A DNA stretch of 64,000 nucleotides from Paenibacillus sp. RC334 (GTDB taxonomy: Bacteria; Bacillota; Bacilli; Paenibacillales; Paenibacillaceae). Both the position numbers and the translations under genes were made by a program. Under the pieces are notes generated by a model. It was not told where the DNA came from and did not search any database. It worked only from the letters and a program-made list of their open reading frames with translations. Shown here in pieces: positions 19,091 through 29,589 of this stretch (position 1 is its first letter; every line of letters begins with the position of its first letter). The stretch lies in assembly GCF_030034735.1 (NCBI RefSeq), contig NZ_CP125370.1:1054001-1118000 (forward strand). The letters run 5' to 3'.

Positions 19091-19718
19091 GATTTTGTGT
19101 GCATTTATCCTTATAAATCGTGGTATGTAAGACAACTTTCTTTACAGGCGCGAGTGGTCAGCATGTAATTAATTTCAGATACAGACCGCACATTCCGATA
19201 CCTTGCTGAGCAGGGATTATTTCAAGAAGTTTTATCGGGATTCTTTTCATGTTGGGCCGTTCGAGGAGGTTCAAACATCACCTTTATATTGGGGCAACCA
19301 CCACAGTTACAATAGAGGATTTTAGAGTGCTTCACAAGCCAGCTAGACACATTAGGCACTTAAGAAAAAAGTACTGTATCTGAAATTATTTCAACACAGA
19401 ACTGATAAGGAAATCGCTGTGGTCTATAAAATCAGTTGGACTAATTTTATAGTTAAATGAGACTGATTATAGCATCTAAATGAGACAGTAAAAATCCCCG
19501 CGAACCCAGTAAGGACGGGAATAAAGGTTAATTAAATCCAAAATCATCTGTTAATGATGGATCTGAATTATCCTATTTTAAGGTGAAAAAGGACAGCCTG
19601 ATTTTTATAACAAGAAGTAAGACAAACATTATCTAATAGGAAAATTACGTTTACTCGATTACAATAAAGTTTTGTTATACATATTTTTACCTACAGGACA
19701 AATTAATATCTAACCTAA
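19091..19718. other. AT-rich stretch without an intact gene
   Basis: No open frame of useful length on either strand. Short protein-like runs separated by stops (for example around 19,290-19,440) suggest further decayed mobile or phage genes, but none could be identified. Confidence 0.5.
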
Positions 19719-19758
19719 ACAGTCCCGATGAAAAATTCTTTATTTCGGGGCTGTTTGT
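19719..19758 (+). terminator. orphan rho-independent terminator
   Basis: ACAGTCCCGA pairs with TCGGGGCTGT (one G-T pair) around an A/T-rich loop. It lies inside the debris zone and probably belonged to a lost gene. Confidence 0.6.
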
Positions 19759-19825
19759 ACTTTATGGATAGCAGGTGAAACGGTAAGAATATAGGAAAAA
19801 AATAAAAAACATTTGAAAATTTAAC

Positions 19826-20125
19826 AAGCTTAATCAAATTGAATTTTTACAGATTATTGGTGTATCACAAGGGACATTGAGTGAATTGGAAAAAAGATAA
19901 ATACAAACTATCTTTAGAAACCGTAATTGCTCTGAAACTAAATTTCGGTGTTGATTTAGATTGGATGCTACTTGAAGAGGCGGTAGTTTCTAATAGCGGG
20001 CTATTTCGTGCAAATAGTAGATCTTGAATCCAATTTAATCTCAGGATTTCGAAAGTTAAACCTAGGGGACAAACAGGAAATTGGGATCATGAATTTGAAG
20101 TTAAAGCGGTACAGAAAATTAATTG
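19826..20125 (+). pseudogene. XRE-family phage-like repressor, frameshifted
   Basis: The sequence encodes a typical helix-turn-helix repressor in pieces: 'QIEFLQIIGVSQGTLSELEK', then after one extra A in an A-run 'KYKLSLETVIALKLNFGVDLDW' and 'MLLEE', and after another shift 'LESNLISGFRKLNLGDKQEI'. This order and wording match XRE regulators of phages and integrative elements. The N-terminal helix is degraded as well. It supports a mobile-element origin for this part of the island. Confidence 0.75.
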
Positions 20126-20360
20126 AGCATAACTGTATTCTTGTATTGGGTCATTGAAATTACAACTAATATATAGTTGTATGGATGAGAGTAGTTGATT
20201 TTATGAAATTACTATTTTGCGAAAATATCAGGATGCTTTTAATTTGTATTCTGTGAATATGGATACTGCTTGTATGGGGAATCTGGGAAACTCACACCGA
20301 TGAAGTTAATCAGTTTACTTTGGTGAATTTGCCAATCCCATTAGGCGATGCAAATATTGA

Positions 20361-20493
20361 CTTCTGATCGCCATTGAAGGCTTTGAACAGGAGCATGATT
20401 TAATCCGGGGCAAAGGCTCGTTCCAGAAGGTCATAGAACAAATTGACCGCCTGCTCAAACTTCACCAAGAGGATGATTTCAAGGTAAGATAAA
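20361..20493 (+). pseudogene. gene fragment, unknown family
   Basis: A short frame reads 'IEGFEQEHDLIRGKGSFQKV' and 'IEQIDRLLKLHQEDDFKVR' then stops; no start codon or ribosome site precedes it. It is likely the C-terminal remnant of a lost gene. The family was not recognised. Confidence 0.4.
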
Positions 20494-20594
20494 TTATGCC
20501 AACAGGAAAACGGAGCACTACAGCAGTACGTTCGGCTGCTTTTTAACTAATGGACAGGAAATCAAGCAGCTTTTCAGTGCTCAAGCAGTATGCT

Positions 20595-21836
20595 CTATCT
20601 TAGCTTATTCTCTCTGCGATATCGACCAGGCGTTGCCCCGGTATGTTTTTGGAATATTTTCACGAAATGGGTCTGATCATAGAAACTCAGTCGCAAAGCA
20701 ATGCTGTGAATAGAATCAGTTGTTAATAGCAGTAATTTTTTTGACTCTTCGACCTTTTCCATTTGAATAAAATTACTTATCGTGATGCCTGTCTCTTTTT
20801 TGAATTTTTGACTTAAGTAGTTTGGCTTTAGGTGGGTTAAATCCGCCAAAATAGTAAGATTCACATTTTGATAAATATGTTTGTTAATATATTCCTGACA
20901 TAAGGATATAGCTTTGGAGAGGTGCTTCCGTTTTGCTTTAGACACTCGTTCTACAAAATCAACCAATGCATTAAAAGTTGCATATTCTACCGCTTTTATA
21001 TCAGACAATTGCTCAATGTGTTGAATATGATGATCGCTTATCATGTATGCAATTTCTGTATATAATCCTCCCTCTACTGCAGCACGGCAAGCTAATGTAA
21101 TCGTACAAATACTCAAATTTTTCATGTTTCGGAGTTGGCTGTACTTGGCTAACAGCCCTCCTTCTTCAAAATGAGATGCAGCTGAAAAAAAAGACATACT
21201 AAGCAATTTAGTTTTATCTCCATCTCTGATAATTTGAAGAACACGTTCCTCCAGGTCACACCCATCCTTATACTCAGATAGCTCACGTTGTTTGGATATA
21301 ATTAAATCCACTTTATTTCTGATCGAATTATTATCATCCATAATAAGGAAATCGCTACTTATTACATCCGAAATGTCTAACCATACACCATTCAAAAGAT
21401 AGAAAGCAAGGATACAAATATGATAAAGACGCTTGTTATTTACATGAGATAATTGTTGTACGTACTGCTGAAATTTGTCATCTAAGTCAGGCTCATGGTA
21501 TGAATTTTTGTTTTCTTCCGCAGAACTGGGATATGAATAAACAGGGCCAATAATGATTGTAGAAACTGTTTGTTCTTCTGCTGAGAATGGAATCGTGATG
21601 TAAGACTCATCAAAGATGGTTTTATGAATACTTGGAATCCTGGTGTGAATCGACTGCTCCATAAGTAAACGAGCAATTTCGATCTGATGACTAAAGTACA
21701 TGCTGTTTTTAACATCATCACTGGATTCTACATTAATGCTATTATCAGTATTTGAAGCTGGATAAAAAACCGGAAGTTGTATGGATTCATAAATCAACCT
21801 GCTTAAAAATGCAAGCTTATGAAAAGCCACATTCAT
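20595..21836 (-). CDS. AraC-family transcriptional regulator
   Basis: Regulator of 413 aa. The last 100 residues hold the two AraC helix-turn-helices ('LADLTHLKPNYLSQKFKKET' and 'IALRLSFYDQTHFVKIFQKH'). The 300-residue N-terminal part is an unrecognised sensor region. The start is placed at an ATG 6 nt after GAGGTG; the GTG inside that site and the ATG one codon earlier are less likely. It is the first intact gene of the glycan locus and is divergent from the GH3 gene, so it probably controls the glycosidases and symporter. A palindrome GTAAGCGCTTAC lies in the gap between them. Confidence 0.88.
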   Translation of the reverse strand: MNVAFHKLAFLSRLIYESIQLPVFYPASNTDNSINVESSDDVKNSMYFSHQIEIARLLMEQSIHTRIPSIHKTIFDESYITIPFSAEEQTVSTIIIGPVYSYPSSAEENKNSYHEPDLDDKFQQYVQQLSHVNNKRLYHICILAFYLLNGVWLDISDVISSDFLIMDDNNSIRNKVDLIISKQRELSEYKDGCDLEERVLQIIRDGDKTKLLSMSFFSAASHFEEGGLLAKYSQLRNMKNLSICTITLACRAAVEGGLYTEIAYMISDHHIQHIEQLSDIKAVEYATFNALVDFVERVSKAKRKHLSKAISLCQEYINKHIYQNVNLTILADLTHLKPNYLSQKFKKETGITISNFIQMEKVEESKKLLLLTTDSIHSIALRLSFYDQTHFVKIFQKHTGATPGRYRRENKLR

Positions 21837-22002
21837 CATTTTCACCTCATTTTCAGTGATGATTTGTATGATTTATATAATAATCATACCACAATCAAAA
21901 ACGCTTATTCCTTATAATAAGACTTATCTTACTTTTAAGAAAACGAAAGGGGTTAAGACTCACTGAATAATAGGACAGAGTAGAAAATTTTAATTCATTG
22001 TG

Positions 22003-22014
22003 GTAAGCGCTTAC
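22003..22014. promoter_or_regulatory. GTAAGCGCTTAC palindrome, candidate LacI/CcpA-type operator
   Basis: A perfect 12-bp palindrome with the CG centre typical of LacI/CcpA-family sites lies between the AraC regulator and GH3 gene. It fits the cre consensus only partly (flanks TG and GA), so catabolite control is possible but unproven. Confidence 0.5.
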
Positions 22015-22214
22015 GAATTTTAATACTATTTCAGTGATCACATGAATTTAGCTAAACTAGAAGCCCATCATTGAGAGGGGAAGTGAGGGAAAATTGAACG
22101 TAGCAGATTAGAGAAGAACGTATGTGATTTTATTGGAATTAAAACTAAAAAAACCATAAATAAACATTAAATAATAATTTAGTGGAATAGTTTTAATTTA
22201 CTACACTTGAGGCT

Positions 22215-22474
22215 GGTAACAACATTGTTCCACTGGCATTCGAAAATGTGAGCTTGCAACCGGTAGAAAGCAAGGAAGTAAAAGTCAGCATTACTGAAGT
22301 TTGAGATTATGACTACACCAGCGGGTGAAACAGTAATTGATATGGGACAAAACATGGTTGGCTGGGGGAGAAGCCTCAATCCGTGACCTTGCTAGTTATC
22401 CTTCCTTTGAGGCGCCGGAAGAGCTGTTGAATGAACTGGACCTTCAGCTCGCGGCGATCGTTCTGGAACAATAG
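22215..22474 (+). pseudogene. fused scraps of glycosidase genes (GH3 Fn3, GH78, helical domain)
   Basis: Three short frames follow each other. At 22,218-22,304 'FENVSLQPVESKEVKVSITE' resembles the Fn3-like end of GH3 enzymes. At 22,309-22,368 'TPAGETVIDMGQNMVGW' is the unmistakable GH78 alpha-L-rhamnosidase motif. At 22,373-22,474 'ASIRDLASYPSFEAPEELL' and 'NELDLQL' resemble the second half of a helical domain also present in the GH3 and SDR genes nearby. None has a start. The rest of this gap (21,850-22,200) shows no gene. Confidence 0.65.
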
Positions 22475-22520
22475 TTAAAGCTTGCCTGCAGAGTTTTATA
22501 ATCGAGGAGTGTTGAGAAGA

Positions 22521-24803
22521 ATGAATCGTGATATTAAAAATATGGTAAGACAGATGACATTGAACGAAAAAGCAGAACTTTGTTCTGGAGCCAGCTTCTG
22601 GTCAACCCAAGCCGTAGACAGATTGGGTATTCCGTCCATTATATTGACTGACGGCCCGCATGGTCTGCGAAAGCAGGACGGGGAATCGGATCATCTGGGT
22701 CTCAATGAGAGTGTACCATCCACCTGTTTCCCTTCAGCTGCTGGTTTGGCCAGTTCCTGGAATCGCGATCTGGTACAGCTTGTGGGTGAGGCCATCGGCA
22801 AGGAAGCGCAGGCAGAAGATGTAGCTATCGTCCTTGGACCTGCCGCCAATATCAAGCGTTCGCCGCTGTGCGGACGAAACTTCGAATATTTCTCGGAAGA
22901 CCCTTATTTGACCGGGGAATTAGCTGCAGCGCATATCGCAGGTGTGCAAAGTCAAGGTGTCGGGACTTCTCTGAAGCATTTTGCCGTTAATAACCAGGAG
23001 CATCGACGGATGACAACAGATGCCATTGTAGATGAGCGTACATTAAGAGAAATTTATCTGACCGGTTTTGAGAAGGCTGTAAAGCAATCTCAGCCATGGA
23101 CCGTCATGTCAGCCTATAATAAGCTCAATGGATCTTATGTCTCTGAGAATGAATACTTGCTGACAACCATTCTGAAAGAAGAATGGGGCCACGAAGGATT
23201 CGTGGTCTCCGACTGGGCTGCGGTAAGTGAAATTGTGGCCAGTATTGCCGGCGGTATGGAGCTGGAAATGCCTTCTTCGAACGGAGAAGGGCCCAAGCAA
23301 ATTGTTGAAGCCGTAAACCACGGCGAATTATCCGAAGAAAAGCTGGACCAAGCGGTAGAAAGGCTGCTGCATGTTATTTTTAAAGCAGTCGATTCCAAGC
23401 GTGAACATGCCAGCTATGATCAGACAGTCCATCATCAATTGGCCAGAGAAGTTGCGAGAGAAACGATGGTCCTGCTGAAAAATGAGAATCAAATTCTTCC
23501 TTTGAAAAAAGAAGGAAAAATCGCAATTATCGGGCAAATGGCTGAAAAGGTTAGATATCAAGGTGGAGGAAGCTCCCATATCAAGCCGACACAGCTGGAC
23601 AGCATTTATGAGCAAATTACGATATCCGCAGGACCTGCCGCATCCATTACTTACAAGCAGGGCTACGATCAGGACTCGGACGAATCCGACCAGTCTATGC
23701 TTGATGAAGCGATAAAGGCTGCAGCAGCCTCAGATATAGCTGTACTCGTAGTGGGTCTGCCCGACCGCTATGAATCAGAAGGTTATGACCGTTCTCATCT
23801 GGATGTGCCGCTCAATCAACAGCAACTCATCTCTGCCGTTGCTGCCGTTCAGCCCAATGTAGTTGTGGTGCTGTGCAACGGATCACCGATTCTCATGCCG
23901 TGGCTCCAAGATGTCAAGGCTGTTCTGGAGGGATATTTGGGCGGTCAGGCTGCCGGAGGGGCTATCGCTGACTTGTTGTTTGGAGATGCCAACCCTAGCG
24001 GTAAATTAGCGGAAACGTTCCCGCAATCCTTGAAGCACAATCCATCCTATTTGTTCTTCCCTGGCGATGGCGACCGCGTCGAATACCGGGAAGGGATTTA
24101 CGTAGGTTACCGTTATTATGACATGAAAGATATCGAGCCTTTGTTTCCTTTCGGTTATGGTCTAAGCTACACCCGGTTTGAATACTCCCACTTAACCGTG
24201 AGTCAGACTGAAATTAAGGATAACGAAACGCTCTCTGTAACCGTGAATGTAAAAAACACAGGTCCCGTATTTGGCAAGGAAGTGGTCCAGCTGTATGTCC
24301 ATGATTGTGAATCCACGGTAAGCCGCCCTGAGAAAGAGCTGAAAGGCTTTGCCAAAGTTGCGCTCAAACCCGGAGAAGAGAAAACCATCACTTTCACTTT
24401 GGAAAAACGAAGCTTTGCACACTACAGTGTCGAGCGCAAGGACTGGCACGTGGAGAGTGGGGGATTTGATATTCTACTAGGGTCCTCTTCACGGCATATT
24501 GCTTTGCAAACGAAAGTTATGGTGGAATCTACTACGAGAGAAATCGTGCCGGTATACGATCGAAATACAGCTCTAGGCGAATTGCTTTCGAATCCGAAAA
24601 CGACGGCGGTGTTGGCCCAAATGCAGGGGCTGGCTCCCCAGGGGGCCGAAAATGCACATTCAGATGCTGTATCTGCGGAGATGATTCAGGCATCCATGCG
24701 CTATATGTCGCTGCGGGCTTTAATTCCGTTTACAGGTGGAGCACTTACGGAGGAGACGCTCTCCATGCTTCTGGAGCATTTGAACGCGGCAGTTCGCCAA
24801 TAA
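22521..24803 (+). CDS. glycoside hydrolase family 3 beta-glycosidase
   Basis: Intracellular GH3 enzyme, 760 aa, no signal peptide. The N-terminal barrel has 'LTDGPHGLR', 'KHFAVNNQE' and the nucleophile Asp231 in 'VVSDWAA'. The C-terminal domain with '[13 protein letters not shown]' and an Fn3-like domain ('[12 protein letters not shown]', '[17 protein letters not shown]') follow. The last 78 residues (from '[10 protein letters not shown]') form an extra helical domain also seen in the SDR gene at 28,027. It should release glucose, xylose or a related sugar from imported oligosaccharides. The ATG is chosen over an upstream TTG. Divergent from the AraC regulator. Confidence 0.92.
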   Translation: MNRDIKNMVRQMTLNEKAELCSGASFWSTQAVDRLGIPSIILTDGPHGLRKQDGESDHLGLNESVPSTCFPSAAGLASSWNRDLVQLVGEAIGKEAQAEDVAIVLGPAANIKRSPLCGRNFEYFSEDPYLTGELAAAHIAGVQSQGVGTSLKHFAVNNQEHRRMTTDAIVDERTLREIYLTGFEKAVKQSQPWTVMSAYNKLNGSYVSENEYLLTTILKEEWGHEGFVVSDWAAVSEIVASIAGGMELEMPSSNGEGPKQIVEAVNHGELSEEKLDQAVERLLHVIFKAVDSKREHASYDQTVHHQLAREVARETMVLLKNENQILPLKKEGKIAIIGQMAEKVRYQGGGSSHIKPTQLDSIYEQITISAGPAASITYKQGYDQDSDESDQSMLDEAIKAAAASDIAVLVVGLPDRYESEGYDRSHLDVPLNQQQLISAVAAVQPNVVVVLCNGSPILMPWLQDVKAVLEGYLGGQAAGGAIADLLFGDANPSGKLAETFPQSLKHNPSYLFFPGDGDRVEYREGIYVGYRYYDMKDIEPLFPFGYGLSYTRFEYSHLTVSQTEIKDNETLSVTVNVKNTGPVFGKEVVQLYVHDCESTVSRPEKELKGFAKVALKPGEEKTITFTLEKRSFAHYSVERKDWHVESGGFDILLGSSSRHIALQTKVMVESTTREIVPVYDRNTALGELLSNPKTTAVLAQMQGLAPQGAENAHSDAVSAEMIQASMRYMSLRALIPFTGGALTEETLSMLLEHLNAAVRQ

Positions 24804-24903
24804 ATGCACAATCCAAGATTTTAAAATATCTTTTTCAGTGTTCAGCTGAAAGCATATTTTTCTGATTTAAAACTGAAATCGACAGCCAAGAGAGTGTACG
24901 AGT

Positions 24904-25219
24904 ATGAAAAAAGTATTTATTTTAGGAGGCATCGGATGTGCTCCCGACTCAGCGGCTGGCGCGCTTGGCTAAGCAGGCGAGAGTCAAGAAATTTGTCCTG
25001 TTTGGTTCTTACTTTGCCCATTTCACTGAAGCTTGGCACGATCTGAATCTTAAGAAGGAAAATGCATATCCACGAACCAGACTTCTTCAGGAAGAGGTTT
25101 CCCTTATGGAAGGTGAAGGGGAAATGGATATACCAAATTATTTCCAGGGTCCTACAACGTCGAAGATGTCTTCGCGTAACCAATATAAACTTGAGATACA
25201 GTCTAGTGTGGCCCTGTAA
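24904..25219 (+). pseudogene. NAD-dependent epimerase/dehydratase, deleted and frameshifted
   Basis: Begins like an extended SDR, 'MKKVFILGGIG', then after a large deletion continues in another frame with 'AKQARVKKFVLFGSYFAHF' and 'AYPRTRLLQEEVSLMEGEGE', both familiar from NAD-dependent epimerase-like proteins. Most of the Rossmann core and the C-terminal half are missing. Non-functional remnant between the two intact glycosidase genes. Confidence 0.75.
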
Positions 25220-25282
25220 ATCCAAGAAAGAACAATAAAGAAAACTCCAAGCTCTGATATAAAAGAAGGGGATGACTTAGAA

Positions 25283-27712
25283 ATGATTAAAACATCTTTT
25301 AATGCTGATTGGCTGGTTGGCCCAAAACCTAGCTACTTTGGTGAGATCGATACGGATAAAAAGCCGCATAAGCTTGTTACATTGCCGCATGATGCGATGT
25401 GGGAGAAGGAGAGACTGAAAGACGGCAGCCCGAGTATCGCTTGTTATCCGGAAGGAGAATATGAGTACAAAAAGTCATTTTTTGTACCCGAGGAGTACCG
25501 GAACAAGCGGGTCACCATCGAGTTTGAAGGCGTATACAATCAAGCGATGGTATACATTAACGGAGATTTTGCATGTCAGCATCCCTTTGGATACAGCAAT
25601 TTCTATGTAAAGGCTGACCGCTTCCTCAAATATGGCCAAGAAAATGAGATCCGTGTTATCGCTAATAATTACAAAGACTCCCGCTGGTACACAGGAGCTG
25701 GCATCTACCGGAATACCAAGCTGATCGTAGGGAATCTCACGCATATTGCCTTGGATGGTGTGAAGATTACCACGCCTGAGATATCTGATGGCCGAGCAGT
25801 CGTAAAAGTAGCGACAGTGATTGAAAATGAAGGCTTAAGCACTTTGACGGCGCAGGTGTTGACTGAGATTATCGATGCGGATGGAACGGTTGTTGCCTCT
25901 GATCTTGCTCCGGTCACGACCTTTGCGGGCGAGCCGGCAACGCTTCGTCAGTCTATTCTGGTAAAGTCCCCCAAACTTTGGAATGTAGACGAGCCAAATC
26001 TATATACGTGCAGAACGACGATTAAGGCCGACGAGGAAGAAGTGGACCAAGAGTCAACGACCTTCGGCATTCGTTCGCTAACATTGGATGCGGATCAAGG
26101 GTTATGTATAAACGGGAAGGTCGTCAAGCTGCGCGGTGCGTGTATCCATCACGATAATGGCGTGATTGGTGCTGCTACCATTGATCGAGCCGATGAGCGG
26201 CGAGTCGAGATTCTGAAACATGCAGGATTCAATGCGCTGCGCAGCGCGCATCATCCGATGAGCAAAGCGCTGCTCGACGCATGCGACCGTCTTGGCATGC
26301 TGGTTATGGACGAGAGCTTTGATATGTGGAGTTCTACCAAAACCGAATATGATTATGCGCTGAGCTTCCCCGTTTGGTGGGAAAAGGATGTACAAGCGAT
26401 GGTGGATAAAGATTTTAACCACCCAAGCGTAATTATGTATTCCATCGGTAACGAAATTCCGGAAACGGGCAGCTCCATCGGTTCAATGTGGGGACGCAAG
26501 ATCGCGGAGAAGATTCACTCCCTTGATCCTACCCGCTTCACCACGAACTCGGTTAATTTCTTGCTGGCCGTTATGAAGGAATTGCCTAAAATGGCTGACG
26601 CTGGCCATTTTAACATCAGTGAAGACTCCGGCATCAATACAACGATGAACAATTTAGGTGACATCCTCTCGGCGATCGTTAATAGCGAATTATGCACGAC
26701 GCAAACGGCAGAATCGTTCGCATGTGTGGATATTGCGGGCTACAATTATGCAGAATCACGATACCTTAAGGATATAGAACAGTTTCCTAACCGGATTATC
26801 GTCGGGAGCGAGACTTTTCCGAAAAAAATCGATGTTAACTGGAAATTCGTGAAAGAGCTTAGCCAGATCATTGGAGATTTTACCTGGACGGGATGGGACT
26901 ATCTGGGGGAAGCGGGGATAGGAAGAGTCCAATATGATGTGGATAGCTCATCACCCTCAAATCAAGGCATGTATCCGTGGATTACAGGCTGGTGCGGCGA
27001 CATTGATATTCTTGGCAACCGGAGACCCGTATCCTATTACCGTGAGATTGTATTCGGTCTTCGCACGGCTCCGTATATCGCTGTACAGCGGCCTGAACAT
27101 TATTCTAAAAAAGCCTCTCTGTCGAATTGGAGCTGGAGCGATTCTGTCTCTAGCTGGTCATGGAGCGGATATGAGAGTAAGCCAATTAAAGTGGAAGTAT
27201 ATGCCGATGCAGAAGAAGTCGAGTTGCTGGTAAACGGGCGTTCGGTCGGAAAAGCTGAAGCAGGCGAAGGACAACGCTTTATAGCGGAATTCGACACCAT
27301 CTATGAAGCGGGCGAAATTACGGCGGTGGCTTACGTTAGCGGACAAGAAACCGGCAGGATGACACTCCATTCGGCAAGCGGTGCCGTCATGCTCACAGTA
27401 GAAGCGGACCGAACAGAGATTGCCGCATCCGACAGTGACCTGGCTTTCGTAATGATTAGCCTGAAAGACGAGCAAGGTAATCTGTTTAACACCATGGACC
27501 GGAAGGTTTCTGTGATGATTGAGGGGCCTGGCTTGATTCAGGGCTTTGGCAGTGCCAACCCCGCAACCGAAGAGAATTACTTCGAGAAGGAGCATACCAC
27601 CTTCGACGGCAAAGCATTGGCGGTTGTACGTCCAACCGACGCAGGCGTCATCACCTTGACAGTCACTGCTGAAGGCTGTACTCCGCAATCCATTACAATT
27701 AACGCACAATAG
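25283..27712 (+). CDS. glycoside hydrolase family 2 (beta-galactosidase-like)
   Basis: GH2 enzyme, 809 aa, no signal peptide, hence cytoplasmic. Jelly-roll domain ('NRDSRWYTGAGIYRNT'-like region near residues 130-146), an immunoglobulin-like domain, then the barrel with 'RGACIHHDNG', 'SAHHPMSKALLDACDRLG', acid/base Glu391 in 'IGNEIPE' and the probable nucleophile Glu510 in 'VGSETFP'. A DUF4982-like and a further Ig-like domain finish the protein. The substrate could be a beta-galactoside, but GH2 also contains mannosidases and glucuronidases. The ATG follows a GAAGGGGATGAC site. Same strand as GH3. Confidence 0.92.
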   Translation: MIKTSFNADWLVGPKPSYFGEIDTDKKPHKLVTLPHDAMWEKERLKDGSPSIACYPEGEYEYKKSFFVPEEYRNKRVTIEFEGVYNQAMVYINGDFACQHPFGYSNFYVKADRFLKYGQENEIRVIANNYKDSRWYTGAGIYRNTKLIVGNLTHIALDGVKITTPEISDGRAVVKVATVIENEGLSTLTAQVLTEIIDADGTVVASDLAPVTTFAGEPATLRQSILVKSPKLWNVDEPNLYTCRTTIKADEEEVDQESTTFGIRSLTLDADQGLCINGKVVKLRGACIHHDNGVIGAATIDRADERRVEILKHAGFNALRSAHHPMSKALLDACDRLGMLVMDESFDMWSSTKTEYDYALSFPVWWEKDVQAMVDKDFNHPSVIMYSIGNEIPETGSSIGSMWGRKIAEKIHSLDPTRFTTNSVNFLLAVMKELPKMADAGHFNISEDSGINTTMNNLGDILSAIVNSELCTTQTAESFACVDIAGYNYAESRYLKDIEQFPNRIIVGSETFPKKIDVNWKFVKELSQIIGDFTWTGWDYLGEAGIGRVQYDVDSSSPSNQGMYPWITGWCGDIDILGNRRPVSYYREIVFGLRTAPYIAVQRPEHYSKKASLSNWSWSDSVSSWSWSGYESKPIKVEVYADAEEVELLVNGRSVGKAEAGEGQRFIAEFDTIYEAGEITAVAYVSGQETGRMTLHSASGAVMLTVEADRTEIAASDSDLAFVMISLKDEQGNLFNTMDRKVSVMIEGPGLIQGFGSANPATEENYFEKEHTTFDGKALAVVRPTDAGVITLTVTAEGCTPQSITINAQ

Positions 27713-27756
27713 TGGAATTCGGACTTTCCATCAGGAATGTGAGTTAACCCTTTGGG

Positions 27757-27990
27757 TACGAGATTTTTCAAGATGCAGCAGACGTTCAAGTGGGACTGGA
27801 TGGAATATATTGTATTTATTATGCTTTTGATTTACAAGGAGTAATTGCCGTTGCTGTAAGTGATACTCCTGCTGGCAAGTATGAATTTTACGGACATGTC
27901 CATTATGTCGATGGCACATTGCTGGCGATAAAGAGGGAGATACCTTTCAATTTGATCCATGCGTGTTGGGCTGCGTTCGATGACAGACGC
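27757..27990 (+). pseudogene. GH43-family glycosidase fragment
   Basis: The frame 'YEIFQDAADVQVGLDGIYCI', 'AVSDTPAGKYEFYGHVHY' is the N-terminal blade region of GH43 beta-xylosidase/arabinofuranosidase proteins. After a frameshift near 27,930 the expected 'REGDTFQFDPCVL' follows in another phase. Only a small central piece survives. Confidence 0.75.
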
Positions 27991-28026
27991 AGACGCTGAA
28001 AAAACCAAAGAGTGGAGGAATCACAA

Positions 28027-29070
28027 ATGGCCTTTAACGAAAACTCGAAATTAAGCGAATTGCTCGCGAACAAAGCTGCGATCACGGTGTTGGAGAAGCA
28101 TTTGCCTGGAATCTCGACCAATCCGATGGCGAGCATGGGGAAGGGCATGTCGCTTAAGCAACTGGCCGCCATTCCGCAAGCCAATATGCCCCAAGAGTTA
28201 ATCACGGCTATAGTTTCCGATCTGACTGGCATCGGAGAAGAAGACGTTCAAACGAAGCCTCATGAGAGAAGCCCGGCAGACGAGACTAAAACTGGTGAGT
28301 TTCTGGATAGAACCGTACCGATTGGTTCCGTCGCCATCATCACTGGGGGAGGCAGTGGCATTGGTCGTGCTGCCTCGCTTCAGCTCTCCAAGGCTGGATT
28401 CAACGTTGTTGTCGTCGACTTCAATGCGGAGACGGGTGAAGAAACGTTACACCTTGTTCGTGAACAAGGCGGTGAGGGTCTTTTCGTGCAAGCCGACGTC
28501 TCAAAAAACGAAGATGTCGAATGGTACGTGAAGGCAACCATCGACGAATACGGACGAATCGACGCTTTCTTTAATAACGCAGGAGTTCTGCAACAATTCA
28601 ATTTGCTGGAGAACATCGAACTGTCTGAGTTCGAGCGAGTCATCAACGTCAACGTCCGTGGCGTCTTCCTTGGCTTGAAGCATGTGCTGAAGGTTATGGG
28701 CAAGCAGGGTTATGGCTCGGTCATCAATACTGCTTCGACCGCGGGTATTCGCTCCGAACATAGTATGGCCGTCTATTCCGCAAGCAAGCATGCTGTGATT
28801 GGCTTGACGAAATCTGCAGCGATAGAATACGTAAGAAAAGGCGTTCGGGTCAACGCTATTTGCCCTGGCGGTGTCGATACGGCGCTGACGCAGACAGTCC
28901 CAGCCATGATGCAAGACAGTGGCTATATGCCGGAGGAGTTCCCTTCCATGAGGATGGGACGATTCTCCGACCCGGCCGAAGTTGCCGAGATGGTCGTGTT
29001 TCTAGCCTCAGGCAAGTCCAGTTATATGACCGGCTCGGTCGTCGTGGTTGACGGTGGACTGACGTTGTAA
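28027..29070 (+). CDS. SDR-family oxidoreductase with N-terminal helical domain
   Basis: A 347-aa protein. Residues 1-70 ('SKLSELLANKAAITVLEKH', 'MSLKQLAAIP', 'QELITAIVSDLTGI') form a helical domain resembling the C-terminal end of the GH3 enzyme in this locus. A classical short-chain dehydrogenase follows: TGGGSGIG nucleotide loop, 'NNAG', catalytic Ser in 'NTASTAG', and Tyr/Lys in 'YSASKHA'. It probably oxidises or reduces a sugar-derived substrate. The ATG lies 8 nt after GGAGG. It sits between the GH2 and symporter genes. Confidence 0.9.
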   Translation: MAFNENSKLSELLANKAAITVLEKHLPGISTNPMASMGKGMSLKQLAAIPQANMPQELITAIVSDLTGIGEEDVQTKPHERSPADETKTGEFLDRTVPIGSVAIITGGGSGIGRAASLQLSKAGFNVVVVDFNAETGEETLHLVREQGGEGLFVQADVSKNEDVEWYVKATIDEYGRIDAFFNNAGVLQQFNLLENIELSEFERVINVNVRGVFLGLKHVLKVMGKQGYGSVINTASTAGIRSEHSMAVYSASKHAVIGLTKSAAIEYVRKGVRVNAICPGGVDTALTQTVPAMMQDSGYMPEEFPSMRMGRFSDPAEVAEMVVFLASGKSSYMTGSVVVVDGGLTL

Positions 29071-29589
29071 TCGCAGTTAATCCATATCACCCAGAATGAG
29101 TCAAGCTTACTTCTGAGGCCCGTTCGATAGCTAGTTGAATTGTATGCGGATACCAAATGATGTTTACAAGTTGCATGAGTAGGTTCAGGGATGAAATATG
29201 TTGATTGCATGTAAGAACGCTGATTTGAACTTGTTTTAAAGAATGGAAGATTTATTGGCAAGCATGATATTGAAAGAGAAGGTAGCTTAACTGTGCCCGT
29301 CTTGTGAATAACCCGGTGAATACCATCAGAACCAGGGTGTTGAATCTATACTGGATGAATTTCAATTAGAATGTTGCGGATAAATATTCCGTTCCGCTTG
29401 GATACTGTGAGATGTCGAAGAGAATCACTCGGTGAGGTAAGTGATTCATCGACTTCTCCTCAGGTATCCGCGCGAGCTCCAAATTCAATATGACAGCATG
29501 AGACAAGACGACCGTGGTGCGTGAGAAGAGTTTCTTCTCCGAATCTTTTGTCGTATATTTGGATGTTAACCGAAGGAGTTGAATTTTGG
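29071..29589. other. gap without a recognisable gene
   Basis: About 520 bases between the SDR and symporter genes. Several stops in all frames; short protein-like runs around 29,160-29,300 could be decay products but match nothing I know. No clear terminator or promoter was seen. Confidence 0.4.

Noticed and set aside
20523..20548. Hairpin GCAG/CTGC with T-run after the 20.4 kb fragment
   Set aside because: Stem too short to call a terminator with confidence.
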